Source of the DNA: an uncultured Clostridia bacterium
Lineage (GTDB): Bacteria; Bacillota; Clostridia; Oscillospirales; Acutalibacteraceae
DNA length: 6,767 nucleotides
Assembly: GCA_947565265.1 (NCBI GenBank)
Contig: CANOFK010000061.1
Coordinates: forward strand, 1-6,767
Direction of reading: 5' to 3'
A model generated the notes under the pieces. It ran no database searches. It was not told the origin of the DNA and saw only the letters and a list, made by a program, of their open reading frames with translations. Below are positions 1 to 5,096 of the stretch, in pieces. How positions within the stretch are numbered: the stretch's first letter is position 1; each line of letters starts with the position of its first letter. A program made the position numbers and the translations under genes.

Positions 1-48
1 TCGCAAAGCGAACATCGAAAGCGGCCATCTTCTGCGTCAAAAATCCTC

Positions 49-79
49 GTCAACCGACAAGGTTGACTTGCGGTTTTTT
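49..79 (+). terminator. weak plus-strand terminator-like hairpin with a competing stem
   Basis: CCG-A-CAAG (54-61) pairs with CTTGCGG (67-73) around a GTTGA loop, with one bulged A, and is followed directly by six T (74-79). This resembles a factor-independent terminator for a plus-strand transcript arriving from the left. An alternative stem, GTCAACC (49-55) with GGTTGAC (61-67), is perfect over 7 bp and uses overlapping bases, so the two folds exclude each other. No plus-strand gene is visible before it, so its role is uncertain. Confidence 0.35.
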
Positions 80-160
80 CCTGGAATCTGACCACTTCTG
101 ACCAAAAATCCGGCATTCCCTCTATTTTCAAGCAAGCCCTGAACCGCCCTAGGCAAAGAG

Positions 161-190
161 AAAAGCCCCCGGAGAACCGGGGGCTTTTTT
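161..190. terminator. strong bidirectional rho-independent terminator
   Basis: AAAAGCCCCCGG (161-172) and CCGGGGGCTTTT (177-188) form a perfect 12-bp stem around an AGAA loop. The plus strand ends in six T (185-190). The minus strand ends in TTTT followed by a pyrimidine-rich stretch. It lies about 36 bases past the reductase stop codon, so it most likely ends the reductase transcript. The symmetry means it could also stop plus-strand transcripts entering from the left. Confidence 0.9.
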
Positions 191-225
191 GTTTGGGTAT
201 GTAGGGCCTGGCGGGGCTAGGCCGG

Positions 226-1347
226 TTACTCCAGCTTGCCGGCGATGGATTGCAGGTGGTTGATGATTTCCAGGTGCTGGGGGCAATGGCTTTGGCAGGC
301 CCCGCACTGGATGCAGGCGCTGGCCTTGCCGCCCTCGGCGGTGGCGTGCTTGTAGTGGCCCTGGGCGCGGGAGAGGTCGCCGTATAGGGTGAGCTGGTTC
401 ATGGCGGCGATAGCGCCGGGGATGTTGATCTTTTGAGGGCAACCGTCTACGCAGTACTTGCAGGCGGTGCAGGGGATGGTGGGGGTGTTCTTGAGCACAT
501 CCACCACCTGGGCGACCACGGCGCGCTCCTGGCTGCTGAGGGGCTGGAAACCGGCCATATAACTGAGGTTGTCCTGCATTTGGGCCATATCGCTCATGCC
601 GGAGAGCACGGTGATGAGGCCGTCCAGGCTGGCGGCGTAGCGTACCGCCCAGGAGGCTACCGAGGCGTTGGGGTCGGCGGCCTTGAAAATGCCCTGGACT
701 TCCGGGGTCATGGTGGCCAGGGCGCCGCCCTTGACCGGCTCCATAATAATGACGGCCTTGCCGTGGCGGCGGGCAGTTTCGTAGCACAGGCGGGCCTGCA
801 CGCCGTCGCTGTCCCAGTCGGCATAGTTGATTTGAAGCTGGACGAACTCGGCCTCCGGGTGTTTGGAGAGGATGTCCTCCAGCACGTCGGCGGAGTCATG
901 GAAGGAGAAGCCGATGTGCTTGGCCCGGCCCTGCTCTTTTAGCTGCCTGATGAACGCCCAGGCGCCCAGGTCCTCGGCCTTTTGGGCGCTCTCTTTGCCC
1001 AGGGCGTGGAGCAGGTAGAAGTCGTAGTAGCTGAGCCCGGCCCGGTCCAGGGACTCTTGGAATACCCTTTCCATGTCCGCGGGCTCTTTCAGGTCCCACA
1101 GGGGCAGCTTGGTGGCGCACTGGAAACTGTCCCGTGGGTAGCGGTCTACCACCGCCTCTTTCAGGGCGACTTCGGACTTGCCGCCGATGTACACATAGGC
1201 GGTGTCAAAGTAGGTGAACCCTTTTTCCATAAAGGCGTCCACCATCTGTTTGACCTGCTCCATGTCGATCTCTTCGCCCTGCATGGGCAGGCGCATCAGG
1301 CCAAAGCCCAGCTTTTTGATGTCTTGTCCCAAATACTTTTCAGCCAT
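226..1347 (-). CDS. aldo/keto reductase with C-terminal 2x[4Fe-4S] ferredoxin-like domain
   Basis: Predicted cytoplasmic oxidoreductase of the aldo/keto reductase superfamily (COG1453-type), 373 residues, the usual length for members with a ferredoxin tail. The TIM-barrel part covers about residues 5-265. The expected catalytic tetrad is visible: D48 and Y53 in the FDTAYVY stretch, K80 in ATK, H114 in YLLH. The tail has two cluster motifs of the form CxxCxxCxxxCP: C293, C296, C299, C303 and C345, C348, C351, C355. The family uses NAD(P)H to reduce carbonyls; the clusters suggest electron exchange with ferredoxin or a similar partner (inference), and the substrate cannot be read from sequence. 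The ATG start is supported by AGGAGG (1355-1360) seven bases upstream. It is a single-gene unit between its own promoter (1385-1415) and the terminator at 161-190. The promoter looks MerR-controlled, suggesting induction by aldehyde, electrophile or redox stress. Family assignment is very secure; physiological role is open. Confidence 0.95.
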   Translation of the reverse strand: MAEKYLGQDIKKLGFGLMRLPMQGEEIDMEQVKQMVDAFMEKGFTYFDTAYVYIGGKSEVALKEAVVDRYPRDSFQCATKLPLWDLKEPADMERVFQESLDRAGLSYYDFYLLHALGKESAQKAEDLGAWAFIRQLKEQGRAKHIGFSFHDSADVLEDILSKHPEAEFVQLQINYADWDSDGVQARLCYETARRHGKAVIIMEPVKGGALATMTPEVQGIFKAADPNASVASWAVRYAASLDGLITVLSGMSDMAQMQDNLSYMAGFQPLSSQERAVVAQVVDVLKNTPTIPCTACKYCVDGCPQKINIPGAIAAMNQLTLYGDLSRAQGHYKHATAEGGKASACIQCGACQSHCPQHLEIINHLQSIAGKLE

Positions 1348-1384
1348 AAATGACCCTCCTGATCAAACTGATCTGATTTTACCC

Positions 1385-1415
1385 ATTATACCACATGGAG
1401 CCCGCTCCAAGTCAA
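1385..1415 (-). promoter_or_regulatory. sigma-A-type promoter of the reductase, 19-bp spacer
   Basis: On the minus strand a -35 box TTGACT (1415-1410) and a perfect -10 box TATAAT (1390-1385) are separated by 19 bp. A TG one base before the -10 gives an extended -10 (TGGTATAAT). Transcription should start near 1378, giving a leader of about 30 bases before the ATG at 1347. The spacer is longer than the optimal 17 bp. Such long spacers are characteristic of promoters activated by MerR-family regulators, which bend the DNA to realign the two boxes. Confidence 0.85.
1393..1412. promoter_or_regulatory. dyad operator inside the promoter spacer, MerR-family type
   Basis: Minus-strand reading ACTTGGAGCG/GGCTCCATGT is a 20-bp imperfect palindrome with 8 of 10 pairs matching. 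Its core is TGGAGC-GG-GCTCCA. It fills the spacer and touches the -35 box, exactly where MerR-family dimers bind. The matching regulator gene is not in the window. A repressor of another family using the same dyad is possible but fits the 19-bp spacer less well. Confidence 0.7.
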
Positions 1416-1453
1416 GGGGGAAATACAGAAAATGGGGAAACCGGCGGGGACCC

Positions 1454-1489
1454 CAGCCCCCGTTTCAGCCCACGTTTCAGCCCCCGTAG
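1454..1489. repeat. three 12-bp tandem units spanning a stop codon
   Basis: The plus strand reads CAGCCCCCGTTT (1454-1465), CAGCCCACGTTT (1466-1477) and CAGCCCCCGTAG (1478-1489). Units one and two differ at one base, and unit three differs from unit one at two. On the minus strand the array contains the end of the DUF4129-like gene (Tyr-Gly-Gly, stop TGA at 1479-1477) and a second in-frame TGA four codons later. Because the unit is a multiple of three, gain or loss of a copy would leave a similar protein end. Confidence 0.75.
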
Positions 1490-2658
1490 CGCACATGCTC
1501 GTAGGCCTCGTGGAGGGCGGGGTCTTGCAGGCCGGCGGCGGACTCCAACTGGGCGGGGGTGTGGCAGGGGTCGGGGCGGTCTTTGGTGGCCCGCAGGATG
1601 GCCCGGCGGTAGCGGCGGCGGACAGTGGCGGCGTGGCTGCGGTCCCACAGGCGGGGGCAGGCCAGCTCCGCGGCCAGGGGCTCAGACCGGTCCCGGTCGG
1701 ACCGGTCCAGGGACTGGATCAGGTCGCGGCTGTCGGTATAGCTGCGGCGGAAGTTGCGGAATAGCCCGCGGACGGCTGCGGCCAGGGCAACCAGCCCAAT
1801 GGCGCCGGCCAGCCCGAACAGCAGGTAGCTGAACCACTCCGGGATCTGCCAGGTGGGGCCGTCCACCAGCTTGCTCAGGTCCATATCCATGCCGGCGGCA
1901 GGGGGGGCGGCCGGCTGCTCGGCCGGGGTATAGGGGGTGTAGGCGGCATCCCGCCGCTGCTCGGGCAGGGTGATGCGGGTGGCGCCCGGATCGCCCAGGG
2001 CCACGGGCAGCAGGAGCAGGCCGGCCAGCAGCACCCCGGAAAGGGACGTCCAACCCGCTATGCGCCAGATACGCCGGGTGGGCAGGCCGCTGATGCTGCG
2101 GTTGAGGCGTAGGTAGGCATCTACACGGGCCAGGCTGTGATGGCACAGGCAGGCCAGCAGGTACAGCACCCCGCCCAACAGGCTGACCTTTTGCAGGGCC
2201 GGCAGGCCCAGTATGGCGCTGCAAAGCCAGGCCGCCCCAAACAGCCCCAGCATGGGCAGGGCGGGGCTGTCGAACAGGGACTGGACCGGGCCTTCGTCTT
2301 CCTCGGCCAGGCGGGCCCGCAGGCGGAACAGGCACATAAGGCCCATGAACACCGTGCCGCCGGGGTGGCCGGCCAGGGGCCAGCACAGGGCGCACAGCAC
2401 CAGGGAGGTGAGCAGGAATTGCCACAGGGCCCGCTGGCGCTTGATGGCGTGGTAGCACAGGGCCGAGGGGACGGCGAAGAGCACCCCCCGCCAGAATGCC
2501 TGGGCAGGGGACAGGGGCACGGAGATGATAAGGGGCAGCAGGCCGTAGACCAGGGCAAAGAGCATACCGGCGGCCAGCCCGCAATGCAGCCAGGCCAGCC
2601 ACCGCAACAGGACGGGCAGGAGGGCCTCTACAGAGGGGAGGGGGAAACGTTTGGCCAT
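1477..2658 (-). CDS. multi-pass membrane protein with DUF4129-like C-terminus (TgpA-like without transglutaminase core)
   Basis: Third gene of the MoxR operon, 393 residues. About seven or eight hydrophobic segments are visible, near residues 22-47, 54-70, 78-95, 132-152, 157-174, 199-221 and 275-297. A proline/alanine-rich stretch at about 222-272 lies between the last two and is probably outside the membrane. The last part is hydrophilic and probably cytoplasmic. From about residue 340 it has the basic VRRRYRRAI stretch and a closing EAYEHVRYG, which resembles DUF4129, the tail of bacterial transglutaminase-like TgpA proteins. The order of parts matches TgpA (multi-pass N-terminus, external segment, one more membrane span, DUF4129). 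However, no transglutaminase domain or Cys-His-Asp arrangement is present, and the protein is far shorter than typical TgpA proteins of about 650-750 residues. The ATG start is supported by AAAGGAG (2672-2666), seven bases upstream. It follows the DUF58 gene by 22 bases, so co-transcription is very likely. Function unknown; the DUF4129 call is from memory of the family pattern. Confidence 0.8.
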   Translation of the reverse strand: MAKRFPLPSVEALLPVLLRWLAWLHCGLAAGMLFALVYGLLPLIISVPLSPAQAFWRGVLFAVPSALCYHAIKRQRALWQFLLTSLVLCALCWPLAGHPGGTVFMGLMCLFRLRARLAEEDEGPVQSLFDSPALPMLGLFGAAWLCSAILGLPALQKVSLLGGVLYLLACLCHHSLARVDAYLRLNRSISGLPTRRIWRIAGWTSLSGVLLAGLLLLPVALGDPGATRITLPEQRRDAAYTPYTPAEQPAAPPAAGMDMDLSKLVDGPTWQIPEWFSYLLFGLAGAIGLVALAAAVRGLFRNFRRSYTDSRDLIQSLDRSDRDRSEPLAAELACPRLWDRSHAATVRRRYRRAILRATKDRPDPCHTPAQLESAAGLQDPALHEAYEHVRYGG

Positions 2659-2680
2659 AAGGGGGCTCCTTTCTTGGGGG

Positions 2681-3796
2681 TTAGAACTCGATAAACAGCA
2701 CGTCTACGTTTTTGTGGAAGGCCAGGGCCTTCCGGTTTTCCTCTGTGGTGCCAAGGCCGCAGGGGATCAGCCGCAGGCCGTGGCCCTTGCCGGTAAAGGC
2801 CGCGAAGGCCTCGCCCAGGTCGTCCCGCAGGCTGCGGGAGATGAGCACCAGCAAGTCGTCCTCCCCGGCGGGGCGGGGGGCGCAGGCGCACACCGGGGGG
2901 AGGCCCGGCCCGCCCTCCAGGCAGGCCAGCTTTTTCTGCAAAAACAGCAGGCTGCCTGCCCCGGACACGCTTTCCAGCCGCCAGGGCTCCGCGGACTGGA
3001 CGTCGTTGCCGTTGCTGTAAAGGCCCAGCTCTACGCCCTCGGCCAGCAACCGGCCGGCCAGGGAGCAGGCAAGGCGCACCCCGGCCTCGTTGAGGAAACC
3101 GCCCTGCATCCCCCCGCCCTCCATGTCGATGAGGAACAGCACCCGCTGGGAGAGGGTGGACTCGTGGAGGTTGACCAGCAACTGGCCGGCCCGGGCGGTG
3201 GCCTTCCAGTTGATGTACTTCATGGGGTCGCCCCGGGCGTACTCCCGCAGGCCGGCAAAGGCGAAGGGGTCATCGCAGACGCGCTTGCGGCTGAGCACCG
3301 CGCCCATCAGCCGGGCATAGGGGATTTGGACTTGGGCGGTGGGCACCGGCCGGGGCAGCACGTAGAACTCGGTATTTTGGGGCAAGCGGCCGATGTACCG
3401 GCGGGTCAGGGACAGGTCCTGGGCGGTCAGGCCGGTTTCGTTGATGCGGAAATAGCCCCGCCCAGCGCACCGGAAGTCCAGAAGGCGGGTGATCTTTTGG
3501 TGGGCGGCTACGGCGAACACGTCCCGGCGGTAGGTCTGGTCGCTGAGGGAGGCGTTCTGGCCGTCGCCAAACTGGAGCCGGCGGTCCATGTGGAAACTGA
3601 TCTCCAGCACCGGCAGGGGCAGCGGCTTGCGGTTGGTGATGACCTCCCGCAGCACGGAGGTTTCCCCCTCGGCGGCATAGTCCTGGGTGAACTGGATGGA
3701 GCAGCCCAGGCCCTTTTGCCAGAAACGGTCGTACAGCCGGCGCAGCAGGAGGAAGAGCAGCAGCAGCGCGGCGAAAAGGAGGAGGATAGGTATCAT
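2681..3796 (-). CDS. DUF58 domain-containing protein
   Basis: Membrane-anchored DUF58 protein of 371 residues. Residues 2-18 are strongly hydrophobic and followed by RR and further basic residues, giving one N-terminal span with the rest probably cytoplasmic. The diagnostic DUF58 block sits at about 177-202, with GLREYARGDPMKYINWKAT closely matching the family pattern G-x-R-x-Y-x-x-GD-x-x-x-x-I-x-W-K. A von Willebrand A-like fold follows: LFLIDMEGG at 220-228 stands where a metal-site DxSxS motif would be, but the serines are missing. DUF58 proteins occur beside MoxR ATPases and are thought to be their partners, probably in assembling envelope or metal-dependent complexes (established association, mechanism poorly known). 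The ATG overlaps the MoxR stop as ATGA. A GGAGG lies ten bases upstream inside the moxR end, indicating translational coupling. Identification is secure, exact role is not. Confidence 0.93.
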   Translation of the reverse strand: MIPILLLFAALLLLFLLLRRLYDRFWQKGLGCSIQFTQDYAAEGETSVLREVITNRKPLPLPVLEISFHMDRRLQFGDGQNASLSDQTYRRDVFAVAAHQKITRLLDFRCAGRGYFRINETGLTAQDLSLTRRYIGRLPQNTEFYVLPRPVPTAQVQIPYARLMGAVLSRKRVCDDPFAFAGLREYARGDPMKYINWKATARAGQLLVNLHESTLSQRVLFLIDMEGGGMQGGFLNEAGVRLACSLAGRLLAEGVELGLYSNGNDVQSAEPWRLESVSGAGSLLFLQKKLACLEGGPGLPPVCACAPRPAGEDDLLVLISRSLRDDLGEAFAAFTGKGHGLRLIPCGLGTTEENRKALAFHKNVDVLFIEF

Positions 3797-4728
3797 TTGT
3801 CCCAGTCCTCCGTGGGCACGGGCACGGAGTCCAGCAGGCCGGCGGCCGCCTGCTTTTGCTGGTGGGTGCCCGTCATGCCCGTAACGGACAGGCGGTGGGC
3901 AATGACCGGCAGGGCCACGGCCTTTACATCTTCGGGAGTGACAAAGGCCCGCCCCTGCACCAGGGCATAGGCCTGGCAGGCCCGCAGCAGGGCCAGGGTG
4001 CCCCGGGGGCTGACCCCCAGCTCGATGCCCTTATGGGCCCGGGACGCCTGGGACAGGGAGGCGATATAGCCCAGCATGGTTTTATGTACGTGGATCTGCC
4101 GGGCCTGCTGCTGGAGGGCTACCACGTCCTCTTGGGTGCATACGGGGGAGAGGCCCTCCAGGGGCTCGGCGTTTTGGAAACGCTCCAGGATGGCGACCTC
4201 CTGCTCCTGGGAGGGGGGCGTCATGGCGATGCGCATAAGGAAACGGTCCAGTTGGGCTTCGGGCAGGGGGTAGGTGCCCAGGGTTTCTACCGGGTTTTGG
4301 GTGGCCAGCACAAAGAAGGGCGGCGGCAAGCGGCGGGTCACGCCGTCTACCGTGACCTGGCCCTCTGCCATGCACTCCAAAAGGCTGGACTGGGTGCGGG
4401 GGGTGGCACGGTTGATCTCATCGGCCAGGAGGATGTTGCAGAATACCGGCCCGGGGCTGAAGGTGAACTGCCCTTTTTGCTGGTCATAGAAGTTCAGGCC
4501 CGTTACGTCGGAGGGCAGCAGGTCCGGGGTGAACTGCACCCGCCCAAATTGGGCCGATACCGACTTGCTGAGGGCCCGTGCCAGTACCGTTTTGCCCATG
4601 CCGGGCACGTCCTCGATGAGCACATGGCCCCCCGCCAGCAGCGCGGTGAGCAGCAGGTCTGTCACCTCCTCTTGCCCTACCAGCACGGCGGCTATGTTCT
4701 TTTTGACTGCTTGCAATACGTTTTCCAT
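3793..4728 (-). CDS. MoxR-family AAA+ ATPase
   Basis: MoxR-type AAA+ ATPase of 311 residues, about the family's usual length. Visible motifs in order: Walker A with VPGMGKT (K46, T47), Walker B LLADE (D103, E104) followed by INRA, sensor 1 in ATQNP (N145), the LPEAQLDRF block (156-163) and the sensor 2 arginine in SPRG (R242). MoxR ATPases act as chaperones that help partner proteins fold or take up cofactors, usually with the neighbouring DUF58/VWA protein. It is the first gene of a likely three-gene operon. I placed the start at ATG 4728-4726 because AGGAAAGGAG (4748-4739) lies ten bases before it and it matches the family's N-terminus. The frame stays open further upstream to a GTG at 4821, but that part is low-complexity, covers the 10-bp repeat and has no ribosome binding site. 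The stop overlaps the next start (ATGA). Confidence 0.96.
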   Translation of the reverse strand: MENVLQAVKKNIAAVLVGQEEVTDLLLTALLAGGHVLIEDVPGMGKTVLARALSKSVSAQFGRVQFTPDLLPSDVTGLNFYDQQKGQFTFSPGPVFCNILLADEINRATPRTQSSLLECMAEGQVTVDGVTRRLPPPFFVLATQNPVETLGTYPLPEAQLDRFLMRIAMTPPSQEQEVAILERFQNAEPLEGLSPVCTQEDVVALQQQARQIHVHKTMLGYIASLSQASRAHKGIELGVSPRGTLALLRACQAYALVQGRAFVTPEDVKAVALPVIAHRLSVTGMTGTHQQKQAAAGLLDSVPVPTEDWDK

Positions 4729-4760
4729 ATGGCTTGTACTCCTTTCCTGGGTTGGTTTGG

Positions 4761-4805
4761 GGCCCCGGCGGCCTTTGGTGGCCTCCAGTGGCCTCCGGCG
4801 GCCGA
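4761..4805. repeat. degenerate 10-bp tandem repeat in the moxR leader
   Basis: Successive 10-base blocks on the plus strand read GGCCCCGGCG, GCCTTTGGTG, GCCTCCAGTG, GCCTCCGGCG and GCCGAGTGGG. The middle three share the pattern GCCTYYRGYG and the outer two are more diverged. The period is not a multiple of three, so the array does not look coding. It lies just upstream of the moxR ribosome binding site and, as RNA, is rich in GGCC segments that can pair with each other. Confidence 0.6.
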
Positions 4806-4923
4806 GTGGGCCCCTTTGCACGGGCGGGGAAACAGGGATGACGCGCCCCTGAGGGGGGAACGGTAGGATTTGTTTTTTTTATTTGGCGCTTGGTGGGGGC
4901 GATCGAAAAAAGAAGAAAAAGTA

Positions 4924-4932
4924 AATGTAGCA
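4924..4932 (-). promoter_or_regulatory. possible extended -10 promoter for the moxR operon
   Basis: The minus strand reads TGCTACATT (4932-4924), an extended -10 with four of six matches to TATAAT, followed by an AT-rich stretch that stands out in this GC-rich window. No recognisable -35 box lies 16-18 bases upstream. If used, the leader would be about 190 bases. This is the best candidate I see for moxR, but it is weak. Confidence 0.25.
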
Positions 4933-4987
4933 CCCGGCCTATGTGGAAAAGGTTGGGTGGGGGAGAGGGGACGCTCCCAAGGGCCAC

Positions 4988-5018
4988 AAAAAAGTTTTGC
5001 CCACTTTTTCAAAAGTGG
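4988..5018 (-). terminator. AT-rich hairpin with T-run, possible terminator of the fusion gene
   Basis: CCACTTTT (5001-5008) and AAAAGTGG (5011-5018) form a perfect 8-bp inverted repeat with a two-base gap. On the minus strand it is followed by GCAAAAC and six T (4993-4988), in the right orientation to end transcripts of the gene ending at 5097. The T-run begins seven bases after the stem, so termination is probably inefficient unless helped by the GC hairpin just before it. Confidence 0.45.
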
Positions 5019-5026
5019 CGGGGATT

Positions 5027-5049
5027 CTCAAGGGGCGGCGCCCCTTGAG
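5027..5049. repeat. perfect 10-bp inverted repeat (strong hairpin)
   Basis: CTCAAGGGGC (5027-5036) and GCCCCTTGAG (5040-5049) are perfect inverted repeats around GGC. The hairpin starts 47 bases past the stop of the fusion gene and has no T-run of its own. It sits directly before the AT-rich hairpin on the minus-strand transcript. It may protect the mRNA 3' end or act with the second hairpin in termination. Confidence 0.8.
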
Positions 5050-5071
5050 CCGCCGGAGGCCCAAAGGGGCA

Positions 5072-5089
5072 GGGACTCTAAAGGGGCGG
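5072..5089. repeat. diverged direct repeat of 5021-5038
   Basis: GGGACTCTAAAGGGGCGG here matches GGGATTCTCAAGGGGCGG at 5021-5038 in 16 of 18 bases, 51 bases apart. A shorter AAAGGGGC also occurs at 5063-5070. The second copy lost its matching right arm and so no longer forms the hairpin. It ends seven bases before the fusion gene's stop codon, suggesting local duplication or two insertions of one intergenic element. Confidence 0.65.
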
Positions 5090-5096
5090 GGGGCGC

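Larger units (their letters stand above)
1..225. other. non-coding region downstream of the reductase
   Basis: No convincing gene lies here. A plus-strand frame is open from base 3 to a TGA at 99-101 (32 residues). It could be the tail of a plus-strand gene entering from the left, but nothing in it is recognisable and it has no start in the window. The region holds an 8-bp direct repeat (TCTGACCA at 87-94 and 97-104), two overlapping hairpins at 49-79 and the strong terminator at 161-190. From memory only, the first 80 bases resemble intergenic repeats seen in Clostridia; this was not checked. Confidence 0.6.
4729..5096. other. 368-base intergenic region between the fusion gene and moxR
   Basis: I find no believable gene here. 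The open frames in this stretch start with GTG or TTG, lack ribosome binding sites and are low-complexity. From right to left it holds a diverged repeat copy (5072-5089), a strong GC hairpin (5027-5049), an AT-rich hairpin followed by a T-run on the minus strand (4988-5018), an AT-rich stretch with a possible extended -10 (4860-4932) and a 10-bp tandem repeat (4761-4805). The layout suggests transcript end for the fusion gene and then promoter and leader for moxR. Confidence 0.6.

Noticed and set aside
1441..1476. A terminator right after the DUF4129-like gene
   Set aside because: Only short GC complementarity (GGGG/CCCC with almost no loop) and no real T-run were found, so I did not call it; read-through into the reductase cannot be excluded.
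1682..2602. A 306-codon minus-strand frame overlapping the membrane protein gene in another frame
   Set aside because: It is Arg/Pro/Gly-rich with no family signal, as expected for an out-of-frame reading of GC-rich codons; the overlapping frame has membrane spans, a proper start and operon spacing.
2651..3970. A 439-codon plus-strand open frame antisense to the DUF58 and moxR genes
   Set aside because: It is a mirror of GC-rich coding sequence: its composition is Gly/Ala/Gln-rich, it has no recognisable domain or ribosome binding site, and both genes opposite it are clear family members.
4729..4821. N-terminal extension of MoxR to a GTG at 4821
   Set aside because: The extra 31 residues are low-complexity, encoded by the 10-bp repeat, lack a ribosome binding site and do not match the family; the ATG at 4728 has a good site at 4748-4739.
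4484..5012. Minus-strand small frames in the moxR leader (possible leader peptides)
   Set aside because: Starts are GTG or TTG without binding sites, the composition is Pro/Arg-rich, and the frames continue out of frame into moxR.
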